NCBI GenBank assembly: GCA_030602315.1
Contig: JAUVZY010000012.1
Location: 22,263 to 86,262, forward strand
Origin: Pseudomonadaceae bacterium
GTDB taxonomy: Bacteria; Pseudomonadota; Gammaproteobacteria; Pseudomonadales; Pseudomonadaceae
Length of the DNA: 64,000 bases
Direction of reading: 5' to 3'
Made by a program: the position numbers and the translations under genes. Below are positions 52,898 to 61,437 of the stretch, piece after piece (the first letter of the stretch is position 1; every line of letters starts with the position of its first letter). The notes beneath the pieces were generated by a model. It saw only the letters and a program-made list of their open reading frames with translations, was not told the DNA's origin and searched no databases.

Positions 52898-54234
52898 CCG
52901 CGCCAACCCCGCCGCGCCCGGCTCATCCGCCGTTCTGGGAGGCTTTCCTGTACTGGCTGAAGCTGGGCTTCATCAGTTTCGGCGGGCCCGCCGGACAGAT
53001 TTCCATCATGCATCAGGACCTGGTCGAGCGCCGGCGCTGGATCTCCGAGCAGCGTTTTCTGCACGCGCTCAACTACTGCATGCTGCTGCCGGGGCCGGAG
53101 GCGCAGCAGCTGGCCATCTACATCGGCTGGCTGCTGCACCGCACCTGGGGCGGCATCATCGCCGGGGTGCTGTTCGTACTGCCGTCGCTGTTCATCCTGG
53201 CGGCGCTTACCTACGTGTACTTGGCTTTCGGCGACCTGGCCTGGGTGCAGGGCGTGTTCAACGGCATCAAGCCGGCAGTGGTGGCCATCGTGCTGTTCGC
53301 CGCCTGGCGCATCGGCTCGCGCGCGCTGAAAAACGGCGTGCTGTGGACGCTGGCCGGCGCCTCGTTCGTTGCCATCTTCGTGTTCGGCGTGCCGTTTCCC
53401 TACATCGTCGTCGCTGCCGGCCTGCTCGGGGTCATCGGCGGCAAGCTGCTGCCGGGCAAGTTCCGCCTCGGCGCAGGACATGGCGCCTCGCACGCGCATT
53501 ACGGCCCGGCGGTGATCGACGATGACACCCCACGGCTGGCCCACACGCGCTTTCGCTGGCCGTACCTGGTGGTACTGCTGGCGGTGGCGCTGGCGCTGTG
53601 GGCGGCGGTGATGGCGCTGCTCGGCGCGCCGGTGCTGCGCGACATGGGCGAGTTCTTCAGCAAGGCCGCGCTGGTGACCTTCGGCGGCGCCTATGCGGTA
53701 TTGCCGTACGTCTATCAGGGCGGGGTAGAGCAGCACCAGTGGCTGACCGGCACGCAGATGATCGACGGCCTGGCGCTGGGGGAAAGCACGCCGGGGCCGC
53801 TGATCATGGTGGTGTCCTTCGTCGGTTTCGTCGGCGCCTGGACCAAGCAGATCTTCGGCCCGGATGCGCTGCTGTTGGCCGGCTTTGCCGGCGCGTCGGT
53901 GGCGACCTTCTTCACCTTCCTGCCGAGCTTCGTGTTCATCCTCGCCGGCGCGCCGCTGGTGGAATCGACCCGCGGCGACCTGAAGTTCACCGCGCCACTC
54001 ACCGCGATCACCGCGGCGGTGGTAGGGGTGATCCTCAACCTGGCGATCTTCTTCGGCTGGCATGTGATCTTTCCGCAGGCCAGCGCCGCCGAGCCGTTCT
54101 CCGGCGGCATCGCCTGGTTCGATGCGCTGGTTGCGCTGGCGGCGTTCATCGCCCTGTGGAAGTACAAGCAGGACATCATGAAGGTACTGGCCGTCTGCGC
54201 GGTGATTGGCCTTACCTACAGCTACCTGACCTGA
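52894..54234 (+). CDS. chrA: Chromate efflux transporter ChrA
   Basis: Long-chain CHR-family transporter of 446 residues that expels chromate. Two homologous halves (about 12-190 and 225-445) each begin with the CHR signature: FISFGGPAGQISIMH near 26-40 and KAALVTFGGAYAVLPY near 258-273. Each half carries five to six hydrophobic helices. Chromate is a sulfate analogue, which fits the sulfur cluster around it. The ATG overlaps the chrB stop. Confidence 0.93.
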   Translation: MTAPTPPRPAHPPFWEAFLYWLKLGFISFGGPAGQISIMHQDLVERRRWISEQRFLHALNYCMLLPGPEAQQLAIYIGWLLHRTWGGIIAGVLFVLPSLFILAALTYVYLAFGDLAWVQGVFNGIKPAVVAIVLFAAWRIGSRALKNGVLWTLAGASFVAIFVFGVPFPYIVVAAGLLGVIGGKLLPGKFRLGAGHGASHAHYGPAVIDDDTPRLAHTRFRWPYLVVLLAVALALWAAVMALLGAPVLRDMGEFFSKAALVTFGGAYAVLPYVYQGGVEQHQWLTGTQMIDGLALGESTPGPLIMVVSFVGFVGAWTKQIFGPDALLLAGFAGASVATFFTFLPSFVFILAGAPLVESTRGDLKFTAPLTAITAAVVGVILNLAIFFGWHVIFPQASAAEPFSGGIAWFDALVALAAFIALWKYKQDIMKVLAVCAVIGLTYSYLT

Positions 54235-54268
54235 GCCCGGAACATCGGCCGGATTCGGCCTTCTCAGT

Positions 54269-54284
54269 GCATACCAGGGTATGC
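54269..54284. promoter_or_regulatory. Operator-like palindrome upstream of the MBL-rhodanese gene
   Basis: GCATACC and GGTATGC form a perfect 7-bp inverted repeat around AG, 22 bp before the start codon. The ATAC/GTAT core recalls the repeats before the persulfide dioxygenase gene, although the half-site spacing differs. Confidence 0.55.
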
Positions 54285-54306
54285 CCAAGCGCACCGAGGA
54301 GGCCGC

Positions 54307-55704
54307 ATGCTGATATTCGAACCGATCTACACCGAGGGCCTTGCGCAGATCTCCTACCTGGTCGGCGACAGCTCGGCCGCGGTCGCCGCGGTGATCGACC
54401 CGCGCCGCGACATCGACATCTATGTGCAGCGCTCGCGCGAGCTGGGCCTGCGCATCGCCTACGTGATCGAAACCCACATTCACGCCGATTTCGCCTCCGG
54501 CGCCCAGGCGCTGGCCGCGCGCAGTGGCGCCGAGCTGGTCGGCGGCGTCTCCGATGCCTACGGTTTCAGCCTGCGGCAGCTGCAGGACGGCGAGCGGCTG
54601 GTGCTGGGTCAGCTGATGCTCGAAGTGCTGCACACACCCGGTCACACCCCGGAGCACCTGTCGCTGCTCTTGTATGACGCCAGGCAGGGCAGCGAGCCGT
54701 TTGCGCTGTTTACCGGCGACACGCTGTTCAACCTCGATGTCGGCCGGCCGGATCTGCTGGGGCAGGGCAGTGAGCGGACCCTGGCGGCGCAGCTGTACCA
54801 CTCGCTGTTCGACACCTACCGCCAGCTCGGCGACCGCATGGAAATCTACCCCTGCCATGGCGCCGGCTCGGCCTGTGGCAAGTCCATCGGCGACCGCCGG
54901 CAATCCACCCTGGGCAACGAGCGGCTGTTCAATCCGGCACTGAACGAGGCGCGCGACGAGCAGGCGTTCGTCGACTGGCTGCTGGCCGACATGCCCGAGC
55001 CGCCGCGCCATTACGCACGGCTGAAGAAACTCAACGCCGCACCGGCCAGCCCCGGCGATGGGCCGGGCCTGCCGCCGCCGTTGAGTCCGCAGGATTTTGC
55101 CGAAGCGCTGGACGACCTGGCCGCCGTGCAACTGGTGGATCTGCGCTCGCAGCTGGCCTTTGGCGGCGGCCATGTGCCCGGCGCGCTGAACATCGGCGCG
55201 GGCAGCGCGTTCGCCAACTGGGCCGGCTGGATGCTCGACGACCGCCGGCCGATCTACCTGATCGGCGAGAGCGCTGCGCAGGTGCAGGAGGCCGTGCTGG
55301 CGCTATATCGCATCGGCCTGGATCAGATCGCCGGGTATCTGCGCGGCGGCATGAGCGACTGGCAGAACGCCGGACGGCCGCTGGTGGGCATCGGCCAATG
55401 GACGGTGCAGGAGCTGGAACGCCAGCGCCAGCAGCAGTCGCTGCAGCTTCTCGATGTGCGCACCGAGCAGGAATGGCGCCAGGGCCATGTGCCCGGCGCC
55501 CGCCAGCTGTTCGTCGCGCATCTGGACGAGCGCCTGGGCGAGCTGGACCCGGGCCTGCCCACGGTGACCTACTGCGGTTCGGGCTATCGCGCGTCGCTCG
55601 CCGCGAGCGTGCTCAAGCGCCACGGTTTTGCCCAGGTCATCAACGTGCCCGGTTCCTGGCAGGCCTGGAGCGCCGCGGGGCTGCCGGTGGCGCAACCGGA
55701 CTGA
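54307..55704 (+). CDS. Metallo-beta-lactamase/rhodanese fusion (CstB-like)
   Basis: Protein of 465 residues. Residues 1-245 are a metallo-beta-lactamase dioxygenase domain with ETHIHADFASG (H57, H59, D61), H113 (TPGHT) and D138 (FTGDTLF). A first rhodanese domain (about 260-360) lacks the catalytic cysteine and is likely structural. A second (about 368-462) has C423 in CGSGYR. In CstB such a fusion oxidises persulfides to thiosulfate. It follows chrA by 72 bp with a palindromic operator in the gap, so it probably has its own sulfur-responsive promoter. Confidence 0.88.
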   Translation: MLIFEPIYTEGLAQISYLVGDSSAAVAAVIDPRRDIDIYVQRSRELGLRIAYVIETHIHADFASGAQALAARSGAELVGGVSDAYGFSLRQLQDGERLVLGQLMLEVLHTPGHTPEHLSLLLYDARQGSEPFALFTGDTLFNLDVGRPDLLGQGSERTLAAQLYHSLFDTYRQLGDRMEIYPCHGAGSACGKSIGDRRQSTLGNERLFNPALNEARDEQAFVDWLLADMPEPPRHYARLKKLNAAPASPGDGPGLPPPLSPQDFAEALDDLAAVQLVDLRSQLAFGGGHVPGALNIGAGSAFANWAGWMLDDRRPIYLIGESAAQVQEAVLALYRIGLDQIAGYLRGGMSDWQNAGRPLVGIGQWTVQELERQRQQQSLQLLDVRTEQEWRQGHVPGARQLFVAHLDERLGELDPGLPTVTYCGSGYRASLAASVLKRHGFAQVINVPGSWQAWSAAGLPVAQPD

Positions 55705-55911
55705 TCAGGACGCCGGCACGCCGAACGTCAAACCGCTGGAAAGCGCGGCGCCGAAGCCGAACCAGAGCAGCGCCCAGGTCAGCGTCAGTGCCATGCCGCC
55801 GAGCCAGATGCCCAACGCGATCTGCAGCGTCAGCGAGCGGCGCGACTCGTTTCGCGCCGGCCGGTGCTGATGGTCACGCTCGGCGCGCAGGTCGGAGAAA
55901 TCGTCATGCAT
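55705..55911 (-). CDS. Small single-pass membrane protein
   Basis: Predicted protein of 68 residues, not recognised. An acidic/basic N-terminal half (MHDDFSDLRAERD) is followed by one hydrophobic helix (about 31-52, ALGIWLGGMALTLTWALLWFGFG) with a short tail. The stop abuts the stop of the MBL-rhodanese gene (convergent, no gap). The ATG at 55911 is preferred to longer frames. The TM pattern and clean boundaries support a real gene, but there is no family evidence. Confidence 0.6.
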   Translation of the reverse strand: MHDDFSDLRAERDHQHRPARNESRRSLTLQIALGIWLGGMALTLTWALLWFGFGAALSSGLTFGVPAS

Positions 55912-56276
55912 GATTCGAAGCTTCCGTTGAGTTGTACGGCGGGCGCGAAGCATGCGGATAGACGGCAGGCTGTGCAACAGCGAGCCAGGCGATTTCGCCT
56001 GGGGGAGGCGGGTGAGGGCAATCGGTTGCCGATAGCCACAAATGAGAGCGAAGGTTACGCGCAGGCGATTGCCTTATCGCAGCGAAATTAACAACCCATC
56101 CGAGCTGTTCCAATTGCCGGAGCGAAAACGCAACCGACCCGGCAGTCGCGAAGACACCTGCAGTAAGCTTTCGATTAGTTCGACATTGTTAAACCGCAAA
56201 CGCCAGCATCGCAGCACACAGCCAAGTGTTCATGGGTGAAGTTGTGCGTAATTGGGAATGCCCGGGCGCGTCAATA
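55912..56276. other. Non-coding stretch between two small membrane-protein genes
   Basis: 365 bp without a convincing gene. It contains a perfect hairpin, CCAGGCGA-TT-TCGCCTGG, at 55985-56002, which could be an operator or a transcript-end structure for neither neighbour in particular. No promoter or RNA was recognised with confidence. Confidence 0.4.
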
Positions 56277-56681
56277 TCAAAGGGTGATTGACGAGGACGG
56301 GTAGAACAGGGTGTTGGCAACCAACAGAGCAACCCAGAGACCGATTTCCGCCGTTTCGGTGATCGGCTGGATACGTCTGATCGCGCCATACACGTGAACG
56401 ATCAGCATCAGGGTGAACACCACGAACAGAATGTCGAAGGCATAACTGAAGCTTGTCCCGGTCGTTGAAGAGCGAAGCATTGCCGCTTCGACCACGAGAA
56501 TGAAAGCGCCGAGGCAACGGCCGAAATAAATCGCCAGATGCTGATGTTCCGGAATCGTCCAGCGCATCAAGCGGGCCCAGGTCAGTGGCACCAGGAAGAT
56601 GGGCAGCGCAAAGAAGAGGGTGGTGCAGATCATCAAGACCGTAATGTATTCGTGGCTGTATTGCGAGTAGTACCCGAGCAT
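56277..56681 (-). CDS. Four-helix membrane protein of unknown function
   Basis: Hypothetical inner-membrane protein of 134 residues. Four hydrophobic helices lie at about residues 13-34, 48-68, 78-98 and 108-127. Short polar loops contain RLMRWTIPEHQHLA and AIRRIQPITETAEI. The ATG at 56681 (MLGYYSQYSHEYI) is chosen over an in-frame start 60 bp upstream. No family was recognised. It is the last gene before the terminus region and reads away from dif. Confidence 0.7.
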   Translation of the reverse strand: MLGYYSQYSHEYITVLMICTTLFFALPIFLVPLTWARLMRWTIPEHQHLAIYFGRCLGAFILVVEAAMLRSSTTGTSFSYAFDILFVVFTLMLIVHVYGAIRRIQPITETAEIGLWVALLVANTLFYPSSSITL

Positions 56682-57495
56682 GGCAATTCCTTTTCTCTCA
56701 AGATCCAGTAAAGGTTTTTGTTTTTTTGCTCTGGCTAACAACCCAGAGGTTTTTGCGCGATATATGACCGTGGCGGAATTTCAGTGCCCGGTCTGCGACC
56801 CTTGAAATCAACTTTCAGGTGATTCAGCGGGCAAGACGGTTATATCGGGATTGCGGGGTGGTGACCGAACAAGGAGACCGATGTTCGGTTGTTTTGCGCA
56901 ACGATCACTGATCGGGCAAATGGCAAGGCGGGACTCGACTGGTGCATCACATATTCCCTTGTTTCATACAGGCTAGATCGCTGTAAGTTGCATTCCTTTT
57001 GCGGGCTATAGAATTGATGGGTGAATTAAACCTTGTCAACGAGTCAGGTAAATTCCTCTACCAAATGACAATGAATTGAGCGGGTCTACATACTGCTGGA
57101 CGAGATGGCGGATTGCCTGTTTGGTTCTTTGGTATTAGCGATCGATGCGTTATCTGTGTTTGGTCGAACATCAAACGGCCATGTTCGTTGCGCTCAGGTT
57201 AGGGATCGGCTTCGCCTGGTATCGGACTGCCGGCGGTTTTGGAGCGGCCAGCGTTTTGGCGTATCGGGATACGCGGTGTCGAGCGCCGAGTTGCCGGCAA
57301 CGCGATCAACCGACGCCGGCCTGGCGCTAGCGGTGCCTTAAGGCGACCAACTGGGGCCGAACCCGTGTGGTCGGATGGCTGTGACGGTGCTGCCGTCCGA
57401 ACGCCAGACCGCCAAGAGGCCGGTGATTGTGCAAATCGGTTCGTGCGATTACAGGCACGAGGGCCCGTGTAGGACCTCCCGCACGCCGTAACGAT
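56682..57495. other. Gene-poor terminus region left of dif
   Basis: About 0.8 kb with no supported gene. The first half is more AT-rich than its surroundings and should contain the promoter of the membrane-protein gene on the minus strand. A short palindrome, CGATCA-C-TGATCG, lies at 56902-56914. Short open frames near 57105-57341 have no family features or good start sites. Confidence 0.5.
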
Positions 57496-57523
57496 ACTTC
57501 GCATAATGTATATTATGTTAAAT
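57496..57523 (+). other. dif: dif site, XerCD chromosome dimer resolution
   Basis: A 28-bp element made of the XerC arm ACTTCGCATAA, the 6-bp centre TGTATA and the XerD arm TTATGTTAAAT. From memory of the E. coli dif sequence, it differs at only three positions at the outer end of the XerC arm. It is the site where XerC/XerD, activated by FtsK, resolve chromosome dimers, and it marks the replication terminus. It lies in a gene-poor gap, as usual for dif. Confidence 0.95.
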
Positions 57524-57887
57524 TATGGAAATGCTCCGTTGGCGTCAGGTGCCGCCTTTGCTTCGTCGGGCGCCTTGCTTAGCGCGCGCCGCTCGAATCT
57601 CTCCTGCCGGCAATCGGTCGCGGCAGCCGTTTGGCGTGCCACGAAAGCTGGCGTGATTCGCCAGCCCGCTGCCGACTGACCTCCGCGCGCCCTGCAACAT
57701 GGCGCGGGATCGCGGCGTGCGGCAAGCGACCTTCGCGGCGCAACACTTGCGGCGAATCGGCGCGGCGCACGGCGTGTCAGACCGCTGGCCATGGGCAATT
57801 TGAATCACGATACTTCGCCGCTTCGATCGCGGGGAACCTAGCCGCTGCGCTATCGAACTAACAGCAGTCCGATTTTGGAGAAGACAG
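57524..57887. other. Gene-poor region between dif and uppP
   Basis: 364 bp without a supported gene. Only short frames with no family features are present. It should hold the uppP promoter in its right part. No strong terminator or repeat was identified. Confidence 0.5.
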
Positions 57888-58718
57888 ATGGATCTTTGGG
57901 TAGCGTTTCAGGCATTGATACTCGGGCTGGTCGAGGGACTGACAGAGTTCCTACCGGTTTCCAGTACTGGCCACCAGATCATCGTCGCCGACCTGATCGG
58001 TTTCGGTGGCGAACGTGCGCTGGCGTTCAACATCATCATTCAGCTCGGCGCGATCCTCGCGGTGATCTGGGAGTACCGCAGCAAGATCATCGGCGTCGTG
58101 CGCGGTCTGCCCAACGATGCCGGCGCGCAGCGCTTCACCGTCAACCTGATGATCGCGTTCTTCCCCGCCGTGGTGCTGGGTGTCGCCCTGTCCGATCTGA
58201 TTCACCACTATCTGTTCAACCCGATCACCGTGGCCACCGCGCTGGTAATCGGTGGTGTCATCATGCTCTGGGCGGAAAAGCGCAAACACGCCATTCGGGC
58301 CGAGACCGTGGACGACATGGACTGGAAACTGGCGCTCAAGGTCGGTTGCGCCCAGTGTCTGGCGCTGGTTCCGGGGACTTCGCGCTCCGGCTCGACCATC
58401 ATCGGCGGGCTGTTGTTTGGCCTGTCGCGCAAGGCGGCCACCGAGTTCTCCTTCTTTCTGGCCATGCCGACCATGGTCGGCGCCGCCGTCTATTCGGGCT
58501 ACAAGTACCGCGACCTGTTCGTGGCCAGCGACCTGGTGGTGTTTGCCATTGGCTTTGTCACCGCGTTCATCTTCGCCATGCTCGCGGTGCGTGCGCTGCT
58601 CAAGTTCATCGGCCACCACAGCTATGCGGCTTTTGCCTGGTATCGGATCGCCTTTGGGCTGTTCATCCTGCTGACCTGGCAGCTGGCGTGGATCGACTGG
58701 AGCACGGCCGTTGCCTGA
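57888..58718 (+). CDS. uppP: Undecaprenyl-diphosphatase UppP (BacA)
   Basis: Inner-membrane phosphatase of 276 residues that recycles undecaprenyl diphosphate for peptidoglycan synthesis and gives bacitracin tolerance. Family motifs are [13 protein letters not shown] (about 17-29) and [10 protein letters not shown] (about 163-172), with about eight hydrophobic helices. A GGAGAAG ribosome binding site precedes the ATG. It is the first gene to the right of dif. Confidence 0.96.
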   Translation: MDLWVAFQALILGLVEGLTEFLPVSSTGHQIIVADLIGFGGERALAFNIIIQLGAILAVIWEYRSKIIGVVRGLPNDAGAQRFTVNLMIAFFPAVVLGVALSDLIHHYLFNPITVATALVIGGVIMLWAEKRKHAIRAETVDDMDWKLALKVGCAQCLALVPGTSRSGSTIIGGLLFGLSRKAATEFSFFLAMPTMVGAAVYSGYKYRDLFVASDLVVFAIGFVTAFIFAMLAVRALLKFIGHHSYAAFAWYRIAFGLFILLTWQLAWIDWSTAVA

Positions 58719-58803
58719 GTCGCTGCGACGATCTGCTCACTCCGGCTGCCTGCCCGTGCGTGGTAACGTGCTGGCCTTCCGCTGCCCAAATAAGGTGAAT
58801 TCG

Positions 58804-59304
58804 ATGTTCCGCCGCCTGTTGCTCGCGGTCTGCTGCGCCGCTGCCGTCCCCGCCTTTGCCCAGCAACATAGCCATGATCACGCCGAGGCCGCCGCCCAGG
58901 CTCCGTTGCAGGGGCCGCTCATCGAGCAGGTCTGGTCGCGTGCCATGCCGCCCACCTCGCCCACCGGTGCGGTGTATTTCACGCTGAGTAACCCGACTGA
59001 CCAGGCCGACCGCCTGATCGGCGCCGCCACCGAGCGCGCGGACAAGGCCGAGCTGCACGAACACGCGCACGAGAACGGCCTGATGCGCATGCGCCATGTC
59101 GAGGCCATCGAGCTGCCGGCGCACGGCCGTATCGACTTCGTCCCCGGCGGTTACCACGTGATGCTGTTCGGTCTAAAGCAGCCGCTGGTGGCGGGTGATC
59201 GTTTTGCCGTCACCTTGCAGTTCGAGCATGCAGGGGCCGTGCAAACCGAGGTCCAGGTGCTCGATCAGCCGCCGGCGACTGGCCACGGCCACATGCATCA
59301 CTGA
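58804..59304 (+). CDS. Periplasmic PCu(A)C-type copper chaperone
   Basis: Exported protein of 166 residues. A signal peptide (about 1-20, ending in FAQQ) is followed by a His-rich segment (QHSHDHAEA) and a PCu(A)C cupredoxin-like domain (about 35-150) with the copper motif ELHEHAHENGLMRMRHV and later GGYHVMLFGL. The C-terminus is also His-rich (GHGHMHH). Such proteins deliver Cu(I) to cytochrome oxidase. A longer start at TTG 58711 is rejected, as it would bury the signal peptide. Confidence 0.9.
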   Translation: MFRRLLLAVCCAAAVPAFAQQHSHDHAEAAAQAPLQGPLIEQVWSRAMPPTSPTGAVYFTLSNPTDQADRLIGAATERADKAELHEHAHENGLMRMRHVEAIELPAHGRIDFVPGGYHVMLFGLKQPLVAGDRFAVTLQFEHAGAVQTEVQVLDQPPATGHGHMHH

Positions 59305-59318
59305 GTAGTTCTGCGTAC

Positions 59319-59345
59319 AAAAAAGGGGCTTTCGAGCCCCTTTTT
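59319..59345. terminator. Bidirectional intrinsic terminator between the copper chaperone gene and gorA
   Basis: AAAAAAGGGGCT, a TTCG tetraloop and AGCCCCTTTTT give a stable hairpin with U-runs on both strands. It serves the convergent copper chaperone and gorA genes. Confidence 0.92.
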
Positions 59346-59358
59346 CTTTGCTGCCGCC

Positions 59359-60720
59359 TCAGCCAAGGCCGGTGGGCGTGCGCATGGTGACGAACTCCTC
59401 GGCCGCCGTGGGGTGAATCCCCATGGTTTCGTCGAACACCTGCTTGGTGGCGCCCGCCTTCAAAGCCACGGCCAGGCCCTGCATGATTTCGCCGGCATCT
59501 GGGCCGATCATGTGACAACCGAGCACCCGATCGGTGTCGGCATCGACCACCAGCTTCATCAGGCTGCGCTCCACGCTGTCGGTCATGGTCAGCTTCATCG
59601 GGCGGAATCGGCTCTCGTAGAGCTTGAGCTTGTAGCCCTTGGCCCTCGCCTCCTCCTCGGTCAGGCCCACGGTGGCCATGTTTGGCAGGCTGAACACGGC
59701 GGTCGGGATCAACTTGTAATCCACCGGGCGATATTGCTCGGGCTTGAACAGCCGGCGCGCCACCGCCATGCCCTCGGCCAGCGCCACCGGAGTGAGCTGC
59801 ACGCGGCCGATCACATCGCCGATGGCGAGGATCGATGGCACCGAGGTGCGGTACTCATCGTCCACCGCGATGTAGCCGCGCTGGTCAAGGGCGACGCCCG
59901 CCGCCTCCAGCCCCAGCTGGTCCAGCATCGGCCGGCGGCCGGTGGCGTAGAAGATGCAGTCCGCCTCCAGCGCCCGACCGTCCTTGAGGGTCGCGCGCAG
60001 GCAGCCGTCGGCCTGCTTGTCGATCCGCGCGATGTCGGCGTTGAACAGCAGGTCGATGCCTTTTTTCAGCAGCTCGTCCTTCAGGTGCTCGCGCAGCGAC
60101 TGGTCGAAGCCGCGCAGGAACAGCTCGCCCCGGTACAGCAGGTGCGTTTGTGCGCCGCAGCCATGGAAGATCGACGCAAATTCGACGGCGATGTAACCGC
60201 CACCGACCACCAGCACCCGTTGCGGCAATTGCGGCAGGTAGAACGCCTCGTTGGAAGTGGTGATGTGCTCGCGGCCGGGAATATCCGGCACCTGTGGCCA
60301 GCCACCGGTGGCGATGAGGATGTGCTCGGCGCTGTAGGTCTGGCCGGCGACTTCCACGGTGTGGGCATCGACGATGCGGGCATGCGCCTCGAGCAGCGTC
60401 ACGCCGCTGTCGGTCAACAGGCGCTTGTAGATGCCGTTCAGGCGAAGGATCTCGTGGTCCTTGTTGGCGATCAGCGTCTGCCAGTCGAAACGCGCGCCGT
60501 CCACCTGCCAGCCATAGCCGGCTGATTGGGCGATGTCCTCGCGGTAGTGCGCGCCGTAGACCAGAAGCTTTTTCGGGACGCAGCCGACGTTGACGCAGGT
60601 GCCGCCCAGGTAGCGGCTCTCGGCCACCGCCACGCGCGCGCCGAAACCGGCGGCGAAACGCGCAGCGCGTACGCCACCCGAGCCGGCGCCGATGACGAAC
60701 AGATCGAAGTCAAATGCCAT
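59359..60720 (-). CDS. gorA: Glutathione-disulfide reductase
   Basis: Flavoprotein of 453 residues that reduces oxidised glutathione with NADPH. The FAD loop VIGAGSGG (9-16) precedes the redox disulfide C42/C47 in [13 protein letters not shown]. The NADPH loop [12 protein letters not shown] sits mid-protein, and the C-terminal catalytic [10 protein letters not shown] follows. Glutathione would also be the carrier of the persulfides handled by the cluster at 49-55 kb. The ATG giving MAFDFDLFV is chosen over one 21 bp upstream. Confidence 0.92.
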   Translation of the reverse strand: MAFDFDLFVIGAGSGGVRAARFAAGFGARVAVAESRYLGGTCVNVGCVPKKLLVYGAHYREDIAQSAGYGWQVDGARFDWQTLIANKDHEILRLNGIYKRLLTDSGVTLLEAHARIVDAHTVEVAGQTYSAEHILIATGGWPQVPDIPGREHITTSNEAFYLPQLPQRVLVVGGGYIAVEFASIFHGCGAQTHLLYRGELFLRGFDQSLREHLKDELLKKGIDLLFNADIARIDKQADGCLRATLKDGRALEADCIFYATGRRPMLDQLGLEAAGVALDQRGYIAVDDEYRTSVPSILAIGDVIGRVQLTPVALAEGMAVARRLFKPEQYRPVDYKLIPTAVFSLPNMATVGLTEEEARAKGYKLKLYESRFRPMKLTMTDSVERSLMKLVVDADTDRVLGCHMIGPDAGEIMQGLAVALKAGATKQVFDETMGIHPTAAEEFVTMRTPTGLG

Positions 60721-60779
60721 GCGAGATAGTCTCCTTCCCAAGATGCGTGAGCATAACCCAGAGCCCGATGGAGCCCACC

Positions 60780-61202
60780 ATGCGCCCTACCCTCACCCAT
60801 GTGGCCTTGCACGTGCCCGACCTGGACGCCTGCATCGACTTCTATTCGAGCTTCTGCGGCATGCAGGTGTTTCACCAGCGCGCCGGCAAGGGCTCGCGCA
60901 TCGTCTGGATGGCCGAGCCGGGCAAGGAGCGCGAGTTCATCTTGGTGATCATGCCCGGCGGTCGTGACCGGCAGCTGGCCGATGACGACTACAGCCATTT
61001 CGGTTTCGCGCTTGAAAGCCGCGAAGCGGTAGACGAAATCGCCGAGCGCGCACGACTCGCCGGGTGCCTGATCTGGGCGCCGCGGGACGAACCGTTCCCG
61101 GTCGGCTACTACTGCGGCGTGCGGGACCCGGCCGGAAATTACGTCGAGTTCAGTTACGGCCAGCCGCTCGGGCCCGGTGCCGAGGAGCTGCCGGCGCCCT
61201 GA
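60780..61202 (+). CDS. VOC/glyoxalase-superfamily protein
   Basis: Single-domain vicinal-oxygen-chelate protein of 140 residues with two beta-alpha-beta-beta-beta modules. Candidate metal ligands include H8 (LTHVALHV), the DYSHFGFAL segment and the E of YVEFSYG near the C-terminus. It resembles lactoylglutathione lyase-like proteins, but the reaction is not certain. The ATG at 60780 has GGAG just upstream. It is divergent from gorA with a short 59-bp gap, so both may share regulation. Confidence 0.82.
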   Translation: MRPTLTHVALHVPDLDACIDFYSSFCGMQVFHQRAGKGSRIVWMAEPGKEREFILVIMPGGRDRQLADDDYSHFGFALESREAVDEIAERARLAGCLIWAPRDEPFPVGYYCGVRDPAGNYVEFSYGQPLGPGAEELPAP

Positions 61203-61395
61203 GTCGCTGTTGCCGGGCAGGCGGCCGAGGCTTGCGCCGTTCTTCACCCTACGGCTGCGAGGTGTAGGGCGGGGCCACCGTCAGCTACGTAGCGGCCCGG
61301 CGGTGGCCAAGGCTGCGCCGTTGACCACCCTGCGCCGACTAGTGGCCGCGCGTAGGCTCGCCATGGCGATTAACGTCTTCAAACCCCTAAAACGA

Positions 61396-61421
61396 AACGG
61401 GCCACCCGAAGGTGGCCCGTT
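61396..61421 (-). terminator. Intrinsic terminator downstream of galU
   Basis: AACGGGCCACC and GGTGGCCCGTT form an 11-bp stem around CGAA. On the minus strand it is followed by TTTCGTTTT. It lies 17 bp after the galU stop. Confidence 0.85.
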
Positions 61422-61437
61422 GGTGAACGACGAAGGC

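Noticed and set aside
52876..55173. A 765-codon frame antisense to chrA and the MBL-rhodanese gene
   Set aside because: It covers two confirmed genes and is low-complexity Gln/Arg/Gly/His sequence.
57105..57341. Short open frames left of dif
   Set aside because: No ribosome binding site, no family motif and atypical composition; treated as non-coding.
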